From the NCBI GenBank assembly GCA_964651335.1, contig CAZYVT010000014.1:9388-73387 (forward strand): a stretch of DNA of 64,000 nucleotides. The letters are read 5' to 3'. Shown here in pieces: positions 53,690 to 63,348 of this stretch (position 1 is the first letter of the stretch; every line of letters starts with the position of its first letter). Both the position numbers and the translations under genes were made by a program. Under the pieces are notes generated by a model that was not told the origin of the DNA, ran no database searches, and worked only from the letters and a program-made list of their open reading frames with translations. This stretch comes from 2-02-FULL-66-14 sp964651335 (GTDB lineage: Bacteria; Pseudomonadota; Gammaproteobacteria; Burkholderiales; SG8-39).

Positions 53690-54519
53690 TTGCCCGGCGA
53701 TGCGCTCCAAGGCGACTTCGCTCCTCCTGCTTCCACCACGCCTTCTATGAGATTGCCCTTCACGGTACCGGAGAAGTGGCCGCTGCGCCCGGCAAGCTTG
53801 AAGCTGAGCTGGTCGCCCTTCAGCCGCACGTCTTCGAGCGGGATGTCCTTGCCATCAAGCCGCGCGGATCCCGAGACCTTGGTCACCTGCTGCCTCAGAT
53901 CCAGCCGCACCGGCCCCTTGTTCACGCTCGCCGGCACGTTGGCGCTCCACTTTCCCGCGACTTTCGCCGGGACGACGTACAGATAGATCAGCGTCGTCGT
54001 GACCCCGCTGATCGCAACCTTGTCCTCGAGGTCCATCTGGACGTATTTCTCCGGAATCCACCCGGCGAGCGGATAGTCGTGCGAGAGGACTCGCGTGCCG
54101 GGCTTCAGCTCGGCCAGCAGCTTGTCCTTCAGCATGTTCACGGTGTTGGGAAGCAGGTACATCGTCAACACCGTCGCCTGCGAGATGTCGGTCTTGAACA
54201 GGTCCTGCGTGATGAACTTGACGCGGTCGGCAAGACCTTCCTTCCGCGCTGCCTCGTTCGAGAGCTTGACCAGCTTGTCCTGGATCTCGACGCCGAAGCC
54301 GCGCGCGCCGAACACCTTGGCCGCGGTGAGGACGATGCGCCCGTCGCCGGAGCCGAGATCGATGACGAAGTCGCCGGCGCCGACTTCCGCGAGCTTGAGC
54401 ATGTCGGCGACAACGCTTTGCGGCGAGGGCACGTAGGGACCGGCGTTGACCGCCTTTTCTTCAGCCAGGACGGACGTGGCGACGAATGACGCAATCAGGA
54501 GAGCGGAGAGAATTTTCAT
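53686..54519 (-). CDS. Exported class I SAM methyltransferase-like protein
   Basis: 277 residues. A clear signal peptide (KILSALLIASFVATSVLAEE) is followed by the SAM-binding motif VIDLGSGDGRIVLTA and, after the Rossmann domain, a beta-rich C-terminal domain of about 100 residues (WSANVPASVNKGPVRL). A methyltransferase fold behind an export signal is unusual, since SAM is cytoplasmic. The domain may bind another ligand. It lies 4 bp after recJ. Confidence 0.85.
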   Translation of the reverse strand: MKILSALLIASFVATSVLAEEKAVNAGPYVPSPQSVVADMLKLAEVGAGDFVIDLGSGDGRIVLTAAKVFGARGFGVEIQDKLVKLSNEAARKEGLADRVKFITQDLFKTDISQATVLTMYLLPNTVNMLKDKLLAELKPGTRVLSHDYPLAGWIPEKYVQMDLEDKVAISGVTTTLIYLYVVPAKVAGKWSANVPASVNKGPVRLDLRQQVTKVSGSARLDGKDIPLEDVRLKGDQLSFKLAGRSGHFSGTVKGNLIEGVVEAGGAKSPWSASPGK

Positions 54520-54523
54520 CGGA

Positions 54524-56209
54524 TCAGGCTTCCACATGTTCGAGCGTGAGCTGCACGCTCTTCAGGCCGTTGAACTCGTTGACGGCGATCCGGTACGCGG
54601 CGCGCACCCGGGACGGCAGCGGATCGAGCGAGTTGAAGCGCATCGCCTCCAGCCGCCTGCCGTCCTTCAGCAGCCGCAGTTTCAGGTGGCGCACGCCGAC
54701 AACGCGCTGGCTTTCGACGGCGAATGTATCGCAGAAGAGCGGTGGCGGAAAGCCCTGCCCCCAGATCTGCGATTCGAGCATCTGCGCGACCGCGAGCGAG
54801 TGGTATGCCGCTTCGAGCTCGCCGTCGGTTTCAACCACTCGAGAGCGCTGCTCTTCGGGCAACAGCTCCGCTGCGGTGCGCTCGAACAGCGCGGCGAAGC
54901 GCTCGAACTCGGACTCGTGGATCGTGAGGCCGGCCGCCTGCGCATGCCCGCCGAAGCGAAGCAGCAGGCCCGGCGCGCGCTTTGCGACCAGATCGAGGCA
55001 GTCGCGCAGATGCAGCCCTGGAATCGAGCGACCCGAGCCGCGCAATTCGCCTTTTTCGCCCTTCGCGAAGCAGATGGTGGGCCGGTGCATGCGCTCGCGC
55101 ACGCGCGCAGCGAGGATTCCGACCACTCCCTGGTGCCAGGTCGCATCGAAGAGCGCCACGGTCGCGCCGGGCGGCTCGGTCAGGCGGTCGAGCGCCGCGG
55201 CCGCTCCATCCTGCATCTCGCTCTCGATCCTGCGGCGCTCGCGGTTGAGGCGATCGAGCTCCTGCGCGCAGTTCGCCGCGCGCGCCTCGTCGTCGGCGAT
55301 CAGGCACTCGATGCCCAGGCTCATGTCGGCAAGCCTCCCGGCAGCGTTGAGCCGCGGGCCGAGGATGAAGCCGAGGTCGAAGCAGGTCGCTTCGGCCGGA
55401 AAGCGGCCTGCTGCGCGGAGCAGCGCCGTGAGGCCCGGCTTGGCCGACCCGGACCGCAAGCGCTTCAGACCCTGCGCGACCAGGATCCGGTTGTTGCAAT
55501 CGAGCGGCACGACGTCTGCGACCGTGCCGAGCGCGACCAGATCGGTCAGCGCCGCAAGGTTCGGCTCCGGGTTGCCATTGAACCTGCCGCGGCGGCGAAA
55601 CTCCGCGCGCAGCGCCAGCATGACGTAGAACAGCACGCCCACGCCCGCCAGCGATTTCGAAGGAAACGCGCAACCCGGCTGGTTCGGATTGACGATGCAG
55701 GCCGCATCCGGCAGTGCGTCACCGGGCAGGTGGTGATCGGTGATCAGCGTTGCGATGCCGAGGGATCGCGCACGTGCGACGCCCTCCACGCTCGCGATGC
55801 CATTGTCCACGGTGATCAGCAGGTCCGGCGCGCGCTGGGCGGCGAGGTCCACCAGTTCCGGGGACAATCCGTAGCCGAGCTTGAAGCGGTCCGGCACCAG
55901 GTAATCGACGCTCGCCCCGAACAGGCGTAGCGCGCGCATTCCCACGGCGCATGCGGTTGCGCCATCTGCGTCGTAGTCGGAAACGATGAGCAGTCTTTTG
56001 CCCTGCTCGATGGCGTCCGCGAGCAGTTGCGCGGCGCGCCCCGCGTTGAGCAACTGCTCGGGCGGCACGAGGCGGGAGGCATCCAGTTCAAGCTCCGCGG
56101 CAGAGCGGATGCGCCGGGCGGCAAAAACCCGCGCCAGGAGCGGATGCACCCCCGCCTTGAGGAGTGCCTGACGGTCCGCTTCCCGGTATGGGCGCGTTAC
56201 GATCTTCAT
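54524..56209 (-). CDS. recJ: Single-stranded-DNA-specific exonuclease RecJ
   Basis: 561 residues. DHH phosphoesterase motifs are VSDYDADGATA, VDNGIA and LITDHHLPG; the DHHA1 part has RSIPGLHLRDCLD and FGGHAQAAGLT. It degrades ssDNA 5'-3' in recombinational repair. Its ATG overlaps the stop of the upstream gene by 4 bp (ATGA). Confidence 0.95.
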   Translation of the reverse strand: MKIVTRPYREADRQALLKAGVHPLLARVFAARRIRSAAELELDASRLVPPEQLLNAGRAAQLLADAIEQGKRLLIVSDYDADGATACAVGMRALRLFGASVDYLVPDRFKLGYGLSPELVDLAAQRAPDLLITVDNGIASVEGVARARSLGIATLITDHHLPGDALPDAACIVNPNQPGCAFPSKSLAGVGVLFYVMLALRAEFRRRGRFNGNPEPNLAALTDLVALGTVADVVPLDCNNRILVAQGLKRLRSGSAKPGLTALLRAAGRFPAEATCFDLGFILGPRLNAAGRLADMSLGIECLIADDEARAANCAQELDRLNRERRRIESEMQDGAAAALDRLTEPPGATVALFDATWHQGVVGILAARVRERMHRPTICFAKGEKGELRGSGRSIPGLHLRDCLDLVAKRAPGLLLRFGGHAQAAGLTIHESEFERFAALFERTAAELLPEEQRSRVVETDGELEAAYHSLAVAQMLESQIWGQGFPPPLFCDTFAVESQRVVGVRHLKLRLLKDGRRLEAMRFNSLDPLPSRVRAAYRIAVNEFNGLKSVQLTLEHVEA

Positions 56210-57210
56210 GCGTAGGCGCTGAGCGGCCGCGCGCGGCGCCAGAAGCGGCGCAGATCGCCGCGAACCGTTTCGTGCGAGGCGCTGGCGTCCGGCGCACGCA
56301 CCGTCACCATGCCGATGCGCCCGGCGCGGAGCGCCTCGAGGAGAGGCGCAAACCAGTGCTCTTCAATGGCGTCCAGCCGCTCGGCGAGCGCTTGCGCGTT
56401 GCCCAGCGCGACCGCCCCACGCAGCACATCGAGCACCACGAGATGCCTTCCATCTTCCGGCGTGCGGTCCAGCCATTCGCTTGCGCCTGGTGGCAGCGCG
56501 CGGTGGCGCAAATTGGCGAGCCGGGCGAGCCCCGCCACAAGCGTGTCGTCCGCGGTCACCGAATGCCAGGGGCCGCGCGCCGCGGTGGGCAGCCGTCCCG
56601 CACCCCAGAACCATACGCTATTCACGACCGGCTCGCCGCGCCGCTCCCGCTCCAGATTCACCGGGTGATCGTGCAGCGCCATCTGGATCTCGTTCATCAG
56701 GGCATGCCAGCGCGGCGCCTGCGGTCCGCGGGGGAGATTGGCGTCCACCTCCTGTCCGGCGAGTCCGACCGGGGCCGACGCTTCAAGCGCTACATCGCCG
56801 GCCGCACGCAGGCACCAGCACTCCGGCTGCACCGCAAGAAGCGTGAGCTCGCCACCGAAGTGCAGATTGAGCGTTTTCACAAGTGCGTCGGCCTCCTCGC
56901 GCGAGAGGCTGAAGCCTGCGCTCGGGATGAGTGTCAGCCGATCGCGCTCGACACGCAGGTGCACCGGATCGGCGCGAAGCCAGCAGGATTCGGCCGCCGA
57001 GCGGGCGGCATCTCCGCCTGCCGCCAGCGCGGTGAGCGCACCGGCGGGAAGGACATCGTCCTCGAGCCCGAACGCACGCGCAAGCCAGGGCTCCAGCGCG
57101 AGCGGCTCTGCATGTTCCGCGCGGCCGCGCGCCAGCAGCAACTCCAGCGCGCGAAGGCGCGGGATTTCGCTCGCGGCGAACAGCGCCGGGACGACCAGCT
57201 CGCAGTGCAT
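56206..57210 (-). CDS. Phosphoglycerate-mutase-like regulatory protein (COG4255 type)
   Basis: 334 residues. The sequence resembles a large family that neighbours recJ in Betaproteobacteria and is annotated as cofactor-independent phosphoglycerate mutase-like. WHALMNEIQMALHDHPVNLERERRG and NSVWFWGAGRLP are recognisable. The metal-binding residues of true phosphoglycerate mutases are not evident to me, so enzyme activity is doubtful. The 159 bp upstream hold no gene that I can support. Confidence 0.75.
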   Translation of the reverse strand: MHCELVVPALFAASEIPRLRALELLLARGRAEHAEPLALEPWLARAFGLEDDVLPAGALTALAAGGDAARSAAESCWLRADPVHLRVERDRLTLIPSAGFSLSREEADALVKTLNLHFGGELTLLAVQPECWCLRAAGDVALEASAPVGLAGQEVDANLPRGPQAPRWHALMNEIQMALHDHPVNLERERRGEPVVNSVWFWGAGRLPTAARGPWHSVTADDTLVAGLARLANLRHRALPPGASEWLDRTPEDGRHLVVLDVLRGAVALGNAQALAERLDAIEEHWFAPLLEALRAGRIGMVTVRAPDASASHETVRGDLRRFWRRARPLSAYA

Positions 57211-57369
57211 GTCAGTGCAGCTCGGCGATCGCGAGCCTCGCGACGATCAACAGGTTCACTGAATAAACGTCCAGTAGCGCAATCTACCGCAAAAGAGCGG
57301 CCAGTTGCCAGCCGGCGAAGCCGAGAATCGCGAGGCCCTTCAGGAACATGGAGGGCCGGACGCCGCGCT

Positions 57370-59840
57370 CTATGCGATCCGGATCGGCAGCTTGCGCACG
57401 CGCTGCCCGGTTGCGGCGAACACGGCGTTGGCCACCGCGGGAGCAATCGGCGGCGTGCCGGTTTCGCCGACTCCGCCCAGATGTTCCCAGCCGCTTTCCA
57501 CAATGTGCACCTCGATCGCCGGGCAGTCGGCCATGCGCACCATGCCGTAGCTCGGGAAATTCGCCTGCTCGACCCGTCCGGCCTTGAGCGTGATCTCGCC
57601 GTGGAGCGCGGCGGAGAGGCCGAAGAGAATGCCGCTTTCCATCTGTGCGGTGACAGTGTCCGGATTGATTGCACGGCCGCAATCGATCGCGCACACGACG
57701 CGACGCACGTGCACAACCCGATTGGCATCGACCTCGACTTCGGCAACCTGCGCCACGATCGAATGGAACGACTCTGCAAGCGCAATGCCGCGGCCGGAAC
57801 GCGTCCCAGGGCGGGCGTCGAGCGGCGCGCCCCAGCCGGCTTTACGTGCCGCGGCTTCGAGCACGCGCAGGTGGCGCGGCGCTGCGGCGAGCATGGCGCG
57901 CCGGAAGTCGAACGGATCCTTGTTCGCAGCGTGCGCGACCTCGTCCATGAAGGCTTCGACAAAAAACGCGTTGTAGCTGTGTCCCACGCTTCTCCAGAAG
58001 CCCACCGGCACCGGTTGCCGGACGCGCACGTGTTCGACCAGCCGGTTCGGCATCGAGTAGGGCAGGTCAAATGCGCCCTCGACGGTCGTCTTGTCCTTCA
58101 TCAGGTCCGATGCGGCCGCGGGCAGCAGGCGCGCGGTCAGTTCCTGCGTGCAGGACTGGCCGACGATGCGGTTGTGCCACGCGGCGATCGCGCCGCTGCC
58201 GTCGAGCGCGCAGCGGAATTTGGCCAGCGCCATCGGCCGGTATACGTCGTGCTGCAGATCCTCCTCGCGTGACCAGATGAGCTGCACCGGCGCGCCCTGC
58301 AGCCGCGCGGCGATCGCCGCCGCCTCGACGACGACGTCCATTTCCACCCGGCGGCCGAAGCCCCCGCCGAGAAAGGGCGTGTGCACGGTGACCGCCTCGC
58401 TCGGGACGTTTGCCGCTTTGGCGGCGAACCACCGGACGAGCGTTGGCGCCTGGTTGCCGACCCAGACCTCGCAACGCCCGTCTTTGACGAGGGCGGTGCA
58501 GTTGATAGGCTCCATGGTCGCGTGCGCGAGGTAGGGCACCTCATAAGTCGCCTCGAGCAGCCGTGTCGCACCGGCCAGCGTGGCGTTGGCGTCGCCAATG
58601 CTTTCGTACGTGCGCGCGTTGCCGGTTGCGAGGAGCGCCGCATATTCGGCGCGCTGGCTGGCGGAAGCGAGCTTCGCGTGGGCGCCTTCCTCCCACTCGA
58701 TCGCGAGCGCCGCAAGCGCGGTGCGCGCGTGCCACCAACTGTCCGCCACGACCGCGACCGCGGGCGCGGAGGTCGAAGTCGGCGCNNNNNNNNNNNNNNN
58801 NNNNNNNNNNNNNNNNNNNNNNNNNNNNNNNNNNNNNNNNNNNNNNNNNNNNNNNNNNNNNNNNNNNNNNNNNNNNNNNNNNNNNGCCACCAACTGTCCG
58901 CCACGACCGCGACCGCGGGCGCGGAGGTCGAAGTCGGCGCAAGCTCCACCACTGCCCTGACCCCGGCCATCCGCTTTGCCTTGCTCGCATCCACGCCCTT
59001 CAGCGCGCCGCCAAAGACGGGGCAGTGTGCGATGGCTGCATACAGCATTCCCGGCAATCGCACGTCGATCGCGTACTGCGCCGTGCCGTCCGTCTTCTGC
59101 GGGATGTCGAGCCGCGCCTGCGATTTCCCGATGAGACGGAAATCGCGCGGGTCCTTGAGCTGCACGGTGCTCGGCGGAGGCTGCTGTGCCGCCTCCGCAG
59201 CGAGCTCGCCGTAGCCGAGCATCCGGGCGCTCGGCGGGTGCAGCACCTTGCCGCGCTCGGTGCGGCATTCGCTCGCGGCGACGTTCCAGCGCCTGGCGGC
59301 CGCGGCAACAAGCTGTGCGCGAGCCGCCGCACCCGCGTGCCGCATGACCGTCCAGGCGTCGCGAACACTGGAGGATCCGCCGGTTGCCTGCACGCCCAGA
59401 ATCTCGGCGACCTTGAACTGCGTCAAGCGCACCATTTCCGCGAGCCATCCCTGGTCGTCGGGCCGGAACGGCACGCCCTCCGCGAGCATGGTTGCATTGG
59501 CGTAGACCGGATCGATGGGCGCCTGCTCGAAGCGCAGCTGCCCGAGTTCGCAGTCCAGTTCCTCGGCAACGAGCAGCGGCAGTGCCGTGGTGATTCCCTG
59601 CCCCATCTCCTGCCGCGGAACGAGGACCGCGACCGTCCCGTCGGAGGCGATTTTCACCCAGCCATTGAAGGCCGATTCGCCCGCACGCGTCGCGAGAGAT
59701 CCGGGTACAAGCAAATGGTCGCGCGGACGATAGAAGAGAACGCCGCCGACGACGAATGCGCCTCCGGCAAGTCCGACGGCGATGAGCAGTCGCCGGCGGC
59801 GGAGACTCCTTGGCGGCGCGGGTGGCGCAGTCTCGCTCAT
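57370..59840 (-). CDS. iorB: IorB-type molybdenum dehydrogenase large subunit (interrupted by an assembly gap)
   Basis: After removal of the 100 Ns and one of two identical 55-bp flanks, the gene is one open frame of 772 codons. The N-terminus carries an arginine-rich export-type leader (RRRRLLIAVGLAGGAFVVGG). Cofactor regions include VPRQEMGQGITTALP, FLGGGFGRRVEMD, PVGFWRSVGHSYNAFF and GVGETGTPPIAPAVANA (catalytic Glu). This is the isoquinoline 1-oxidoreductase beta-subunit family; the oxidised substrate is unknown. The start ATG overlaps the stop of the 2Fe-2S subunit gene by 4 bp. Confidence 0.85.
58731..58940. other. 100-N scaffold gap with duplicated 55-bp flanks
   Basis: 58731-58785 and 58886-58940 are identical. 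The Ns occupy 58786-58885. The pattern is that of two contigs with a k-mer-length overlap joined by a fixed-size gap. Collapsing it restores the iorB frame. Confidence 0.95.
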
Positions 59841-60304
59841 TGTCCGCCGCTCGCGAGCCGGGCGGCCGCGCGGTGGATTGCCTTGCGCACACGCGGATAA
59901 GTCCCGCAACGGCAGATGTTCGTGATCGCGGCGTCGATCTCGCTGTCGGAGGGTTTGGGTGTTGCCTCGAGGAGCGCAATGCTCGCGATCAGCATCCCCG
60001 ATTGGCAGTAGCCGCATTGCGGAACCTGTTCGGCGATCCACGCCGCGCGAAGCGCGGGCCAGGGGGAGCGGCCGCCGGCTCCCTCGATCGTGGTGACTGC
60101 TTTGCCGATGACGGCAGCGACCGGCGTTACACAGGCCCGGGTCGCCTGGCCGTCGACCAGAACGCTGCAGGCGCCGCATGCGGCGACTCCACACCCGAAT
60201 TTGGTGCCGGTGAGGCCGAGCGAGTCGCGCAGCACCCAAAGGAGCGGAGTCGACTCTTCTACCTCGGCATCGCGCGCGGTGCCGTTGATCAGGAGCTTGG
60301 GCAC
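59837..60304 (-). CDS. iorA: IorA-type 2Fe-2S subunit
   Basis: 155 residues. The plant-type cluster is GCGVAACGACSVLVDG with ATRAC, and the second cluster QCGYCQSGM with ICRCGTYPRVRKAI. It passes electrons from the molybdenum subunit. The GTG start (60304) is preceded 6 nt upstream by TATAAT. Confidence 0.92.
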   Translation of the reverse strand: MPKLLINGTARDAEVEESTPLLWVLRDSLGLTGTKFGCGVAACGACSVLVDGQATRACVTPVAAVIGKAVTTIEGAGGRSPWPALRAAWIAEQVPQCGYCQSGMLIASIALLEATPKPSDSEIDAAITNICRCGTYPRVRKAIHRAAARLASGGQ

Positions 60305-60310
60305 GAACCC

Positions 60311-60316
60311 ATTATA
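60311..60316 (-). promoter_or_regulatory. -10-like TATAAT 6 nt before iorA
   Basis: On the minus strand TATAAT, GGGTTC, GTG 60304. The box overlaps the stop codon of the radical SAM gene. It suggests that iorAB has its own leaderless transcript. Confidence 0.5.
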
Positions 60317-61565
60317 AGTGGAGGCCCGTCTGGTTTCGCTCGTAGGACAGAGCCTCGAACCGGATGCCGCGCTCGCTCGCATGACGGAAGGCAGCGAGAA
60401 TCTCCTCGCGCCGCGGCCGCCGCGCGAGCGGCTGGTACCGCTGCATGTATTTCGGGTTGCCCGGGTCGCAGTAATTATCCGGGTGGTACTGGTCCATGAG
60501 GTTCACCGGCGCGTCCGGCATGTGCTCGGCGATCCAGTCGAGCACGGGTACCGTGCAGCATTCGATGTGGCCGGGCATGACGAGGTGCCGGATCGTGAAG
60601 TCCTCGCCCCATTCTTCGAGCCTGCGGAGGTTCGCGGTCACGGTGTCCCAGTACCAGCCGGTGCGGGCCAGCTCCACCGCGCAGCGCCCGGGTCCGAACT
60701 TGAAGTCTGGCAGCCAGACGTCCATCGTCAGCCGCAGCAGCTTCATCGCCTCGTCCGACATGAAGAAGTTCGAGTTCCAGAGCATGGGTGCGTTGAAGAT
60801 TCCCCCGTACTCCGCACAGGCGCGCCCGGCGCGAAAGGCGATTCCCCAATCGGCTTTGGTTGAAAGTGCCGCGGCGAGATCGTGCTCGCCTGGCTCGAAG
60901 CGGGGCAGGAGCGCAATCGCCTCGAGGATCGTGTGCAAGTGGATGGTCGGATCGCCGCCGACCCAGTTGATATTGTGGCAGCCCTCGACGCGCAGAATCC
61001 AGGCCATTGCGGCGAGCGTACGCGCGGAGACCGCCTCGCCGTTGAGCCGGTCGGTCGAGATATCGCCGTTCTGGCAGAACGCGCAACGCATGTTGCACGA
61101 AGTGAAAAAGATCGTGCCCGAGCCATGCGTGCCGCGGTACACCAGCTCCTCGCCGCCGTGATGGAAGAAGGACGAGACGCGCGTTTCCGAGGCGAGCTTG
61201 CACGCGCCCAGTTTCGCGCCGCGGGTGCGGTCCACCCGGCAGTCCCAGCGGCAGAAGTTGCAGTGCGCGAGCATGCGCCGCCCGAGTTCGGCGCAAAGAT
61301 CGAGCAGACTAGGCTGCGGACGCCGCATCGGCAGTGCCGCGGCATCCGATCGGATGTGTGTCTGCAACGCGATCAGGGATTCGGTGCCGGCATCGAGCGC
61401 ACGCCACAGGTCTTCCTCCGGGGCATCGAGCCCAACTCCCGCAGGAAGGGCGGCGCAGATACGGAATTTCGCAGGAAGCTGGTTTCCGGCGACGGCGCGA
61501 TACCAGCCCATGCGGTCGCCGAAACCGGCCTCGCGCCAGAAGGGAAGGGCGTCGAAAGCGTTCAT
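60312..61565 (-). CDS. Radical SAM protein (PflA-activase-like)
   Basis: 417 residues. The cluster motif CNMRCAFCQN (CxxxCxxC) is preceded by a cysteine-rich N-terminal segment, CNFCRWDCRVDRTRGAKLGA, as in the PflX/AmmeMemoRadiSam-like group. The AdoMet-binding GGDPT follows. Role is unknown; activation of a glycyl radical enzyme is not implied by neighbours. GAGGGAG precedes ATG 61565. Confidence 0.88.
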   Translation of the reverse strand: MNAFDALPFWREAGFGDRMGWYRAVAGNQLPAKFRICAALPAGVGLDAPEEDLWRALDAGTESLIALQTHIRSDAAALPMRRPQPSLLDLCAELGRRMLAHCNFCRWDCRVDRTRGAKLGACKLASETRVSSFFHHGGEELVYRGTHGSGTIFFTSCNMRCAFCQNGDISTDRLNGEAVSARTLAAMAWILRVEGCHNINWVGGDPTIHLHTILEAIALLPRFEPGEHDLAAALSTKADWGIAFRAGRACAEYGGIFNAPMLWNSNFFMSDEAMKLLRLTMDVWLPDFKFGPGRCAVELARTGWYWDTVTANLRRLEEWGEDFTIRHLVMPGHIECCTVPVLDWIAEHMPDAPVNLMDQYHPDNYCDPGNPKYMQRYQPLARRPRREEILAAFRHASERGIRFEALSYERNQTGLHL

Positions 61566-61596
61566 TCGAGCTCCCTCGTCGAGTATAGACCCGGCT

Positions 61597-62070
61597 TCAT
61601 GCCTTGGCTGCGGCCTGCAGATCCTCGGCGTCAAGGTTGAAGGTGCGGCCGAGCCCCGCCACAAACCGGGCGTCGTGAGGCGTGAGGCACCAGAACGAAA
61701 AATCGGCGAGCTCAAAGGTCACCGCCGATGCGGGAAAGCGGTCCAGCCAGGCGCGCTTGAGCGACTCGAACTGCGGGCCTGGACCGACCATGATCGCCGC
61801 CCCGCCGCGCAGCGTCACGCGCGCGAGAGTCTGCGGATCGGCGCGGCCGTCGTCGGTTTCGCAGATGGCGAGCGAAACGCGCGCAGCGCGCGCCAGGTCC
61901 TGCGTGTGCCACGCGAGGCGGCTTAGCCGCAGCGAGAACACCGAGAAGTCCGGAGCGTGCATATATGCAACCATCGACACGTTCGGCTCGCCGTTCCTCA
62001 GCGTGCCAAGGGTGGCGATGCGCTCTTTGCGGATCAGCCGCGCGAGCGCCTGCAGGGCATCGGCGTCCAT
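61597..62070 (-). CDS. Pyridoxamine 5'-phosphate oxidase-like FMN-binding protein
   Basis: 157 residues of the split-barrel fold: ATLGTLRNGEPNVSMVAYMHAP is followed by RLSRLAWHTQDLARAARVSL and LRGGAAIM. It is related to HugZ/heme-utilisation and general PNPOx-like families. Substrate is unknown. ATG 62070 has a -10-like box 7 nt upstream; lolC is divergent. Confidence 0.85.
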   Translation of the reverse strand: MDADALQALARLIRKERIATLGTLRNGEPNVSMVAYMHAPDFSVFSLRLSRLAWHTQDLARAARVSLAICETDDGRADPQTLARVTLRGGAAIMVGPGPQFESLKRAWLDRFPASAVTFELADFSFWCLTPHDARFVAGLGRTFNLDAEDLQAAAKA

Positions 62071-62077
62071 GCACGCG

Positions 62078-62083
62078 ATTTTA
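62078..62083 (-). promoter_or_regulatory. -10-like box 7 nt before the PNPOx-like gene
   Basis: On the minus strand TAAAAT, CGCGTGC, ATG 62070. It fits the leaderless arrangement seen elsewhere in the window. Confidence 0.4.
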
Positions 62084-62106
62084 GTATCGAGTATCCTCTG
62101 CCGAAC

Positions 62107-63348
62107 GTGCGCTACGAACTCCTCGTCGGCCTGCGCTACACGCGCGCCAAGCGCCGCAACCATTTCATCAGCTTCATCTCGCTGACCTCGATGGCGGGCA
62201 TCGCGCTCGGCGTCGCGGCGCTGATCGTGGTGCTGTCGGTGATGAACGGGTTCCAGACGGAGCTGCGGGCGCGCATCCTCGGCGTGGCTTCGCACGTGCA
62301 GATTTCCGGCGCGGGGAACCGGCTGCAGGACTGGCAGTCCGTCATTTCGATTGCGGCGCAGCACCCGCGCGTCAAGGCAACGGCGCCCTTCGTCAATGCG
62401 CAGGGGATGCTCTCCGCAGGGCAGGCGGTGCGCGGTGCGGTGGTGCGCGGCGTGCTGCCCGCGGACGAGGACCGCGTGGCCGAGATCGGCCGCCATATGC
62501 GCGCCGGGCGGCTCGAGGCGCTCAGGGCCGGAGAATTCGGGATCGTCCTCGGTACCGAGCTCGGGCGCGCGCTAGGCGTTCTGCCGGGCGACCGGGTGGC
62601 GCTGATCGCGCCGCAGGGACAGGTGACGCCGGCGGGCGTGATTCCGCGTCTCAAGCAGTTCACCGTCGTGGGGATGTTCGAAGTCGGGATGTTCGAGTAC
62701 GACTCCGGGCTCGCGCTCATCCATCTCGAGGACGCGCAGCGCCTCTACCAGATGGACACGGCCGTTTCGGGCGTGCGCCTGAAGCTCGACGACCTGTTTG
62801 CCGCGAGGACCGTGGCGCGGGAACTCATGGCGAAGCTCGGCGCCGACGTCTTCGCCTCGGATTGGACGCGGAGCCACGCCAACTTCTTCCGCGCGGTGGA
62901 AATCGAGAAGCGCGTCATGTTCCTCATCCTCACCTTGATTGTCGCGGTGGCGGCGTTCAACATCGTTTCCACGCTGGTGATGCTCGTCACCGACAAGCAG
63001 GCCGATATCGCGATCCTGCGCACGCTCGGCGCCTCGCCCCGCTCGGTGATGCAGATCTTCATGGTGCAGGGCGCGCTGATCGGGGTCATCGGCACGCTGA
63101 TCGGCGTCCTCGGCGGCGTGCTGCTCGCCCTCAACGTGGATGTCGTGGTGCCGGCGATTGAACACGCGCTGGGCTTCAAGTTCCTGGCGAAGGACGTGTA
63201 CTACATCTCGGACCTGCCTTCGGAGGTGCTGCCGAAGGACGTGGCAACGATCGGTCTGGTTTCGCTTGCGCTCTCGTTCCTCGCGACGCTCTATCCGAGC
63301 TGGCGCGCCTCGCGCGTCAATCCCGCCGAGGCGCTGCGCTATGAATGA
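62107..63348 (+). CDS. lolC: Lipoprotein-releasing ABC transporter permease LolC/E
   Basis: 413 residues from GTG 62107. Four membrane helices (about 20-45 and three beyond 270) flank a large periplasmic domain; FISLTSMAGIALGVAAL, AFNIVSTLVMLVTDKQADIAI and the C-terminal ATLYPSWRASRVNPAEALRYE (in part) are canonical. It extracts lipoproteins for transfer to LolA. It overlaps lolD by 8 bp. Confidence 0.93.
   Translation: MRYELLVGLRYTRAKRRNHFISFISLTSMAGIALGVAALIVVLSVMNGFQTELRARILGVASHVQISGAGNRLQDWQSVISIAAQHPRVKATAPFVNAQGMLSAGQAVRGAVVRGVLPADEDRVAEIGRHMRAGRLEALRAGEFGIVLGTELGRALGVLPGDRVALIAPQGQVTPAGVIPRLKQFTVVGMFEVGMFEYDSGLALIHLEDAQRLYQMDTAVSGVRLKLDDLFAARTVARELMAKLGADVFASDWTRSHANFFRAVEIEKRVMFLILTLIVAVAAFNIVSTLVMLVTDKQADIAILRTLGASPRSVMQIFMVQGALIGVIGTLIGVLGGVLLALNVDVVVPAIEHALGFKFLAKDVYYISDLPSEVLPKDVATIGLVSLALSFLATLYPSWRASRVNPAEALRYE

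Noticed and set aside
57284..57349. Minus-strand 21-codon hydrophobic frame (MFLKGLAILGFAGWQ...)
   Set aside because: No Shine-Dalgarno and no independent support; too short to claim.
56164..58272. A 702-codon plus-strand frame opposite recJ-side genes and iorB
   Set aside because: Antisense shadow of conserved genes.
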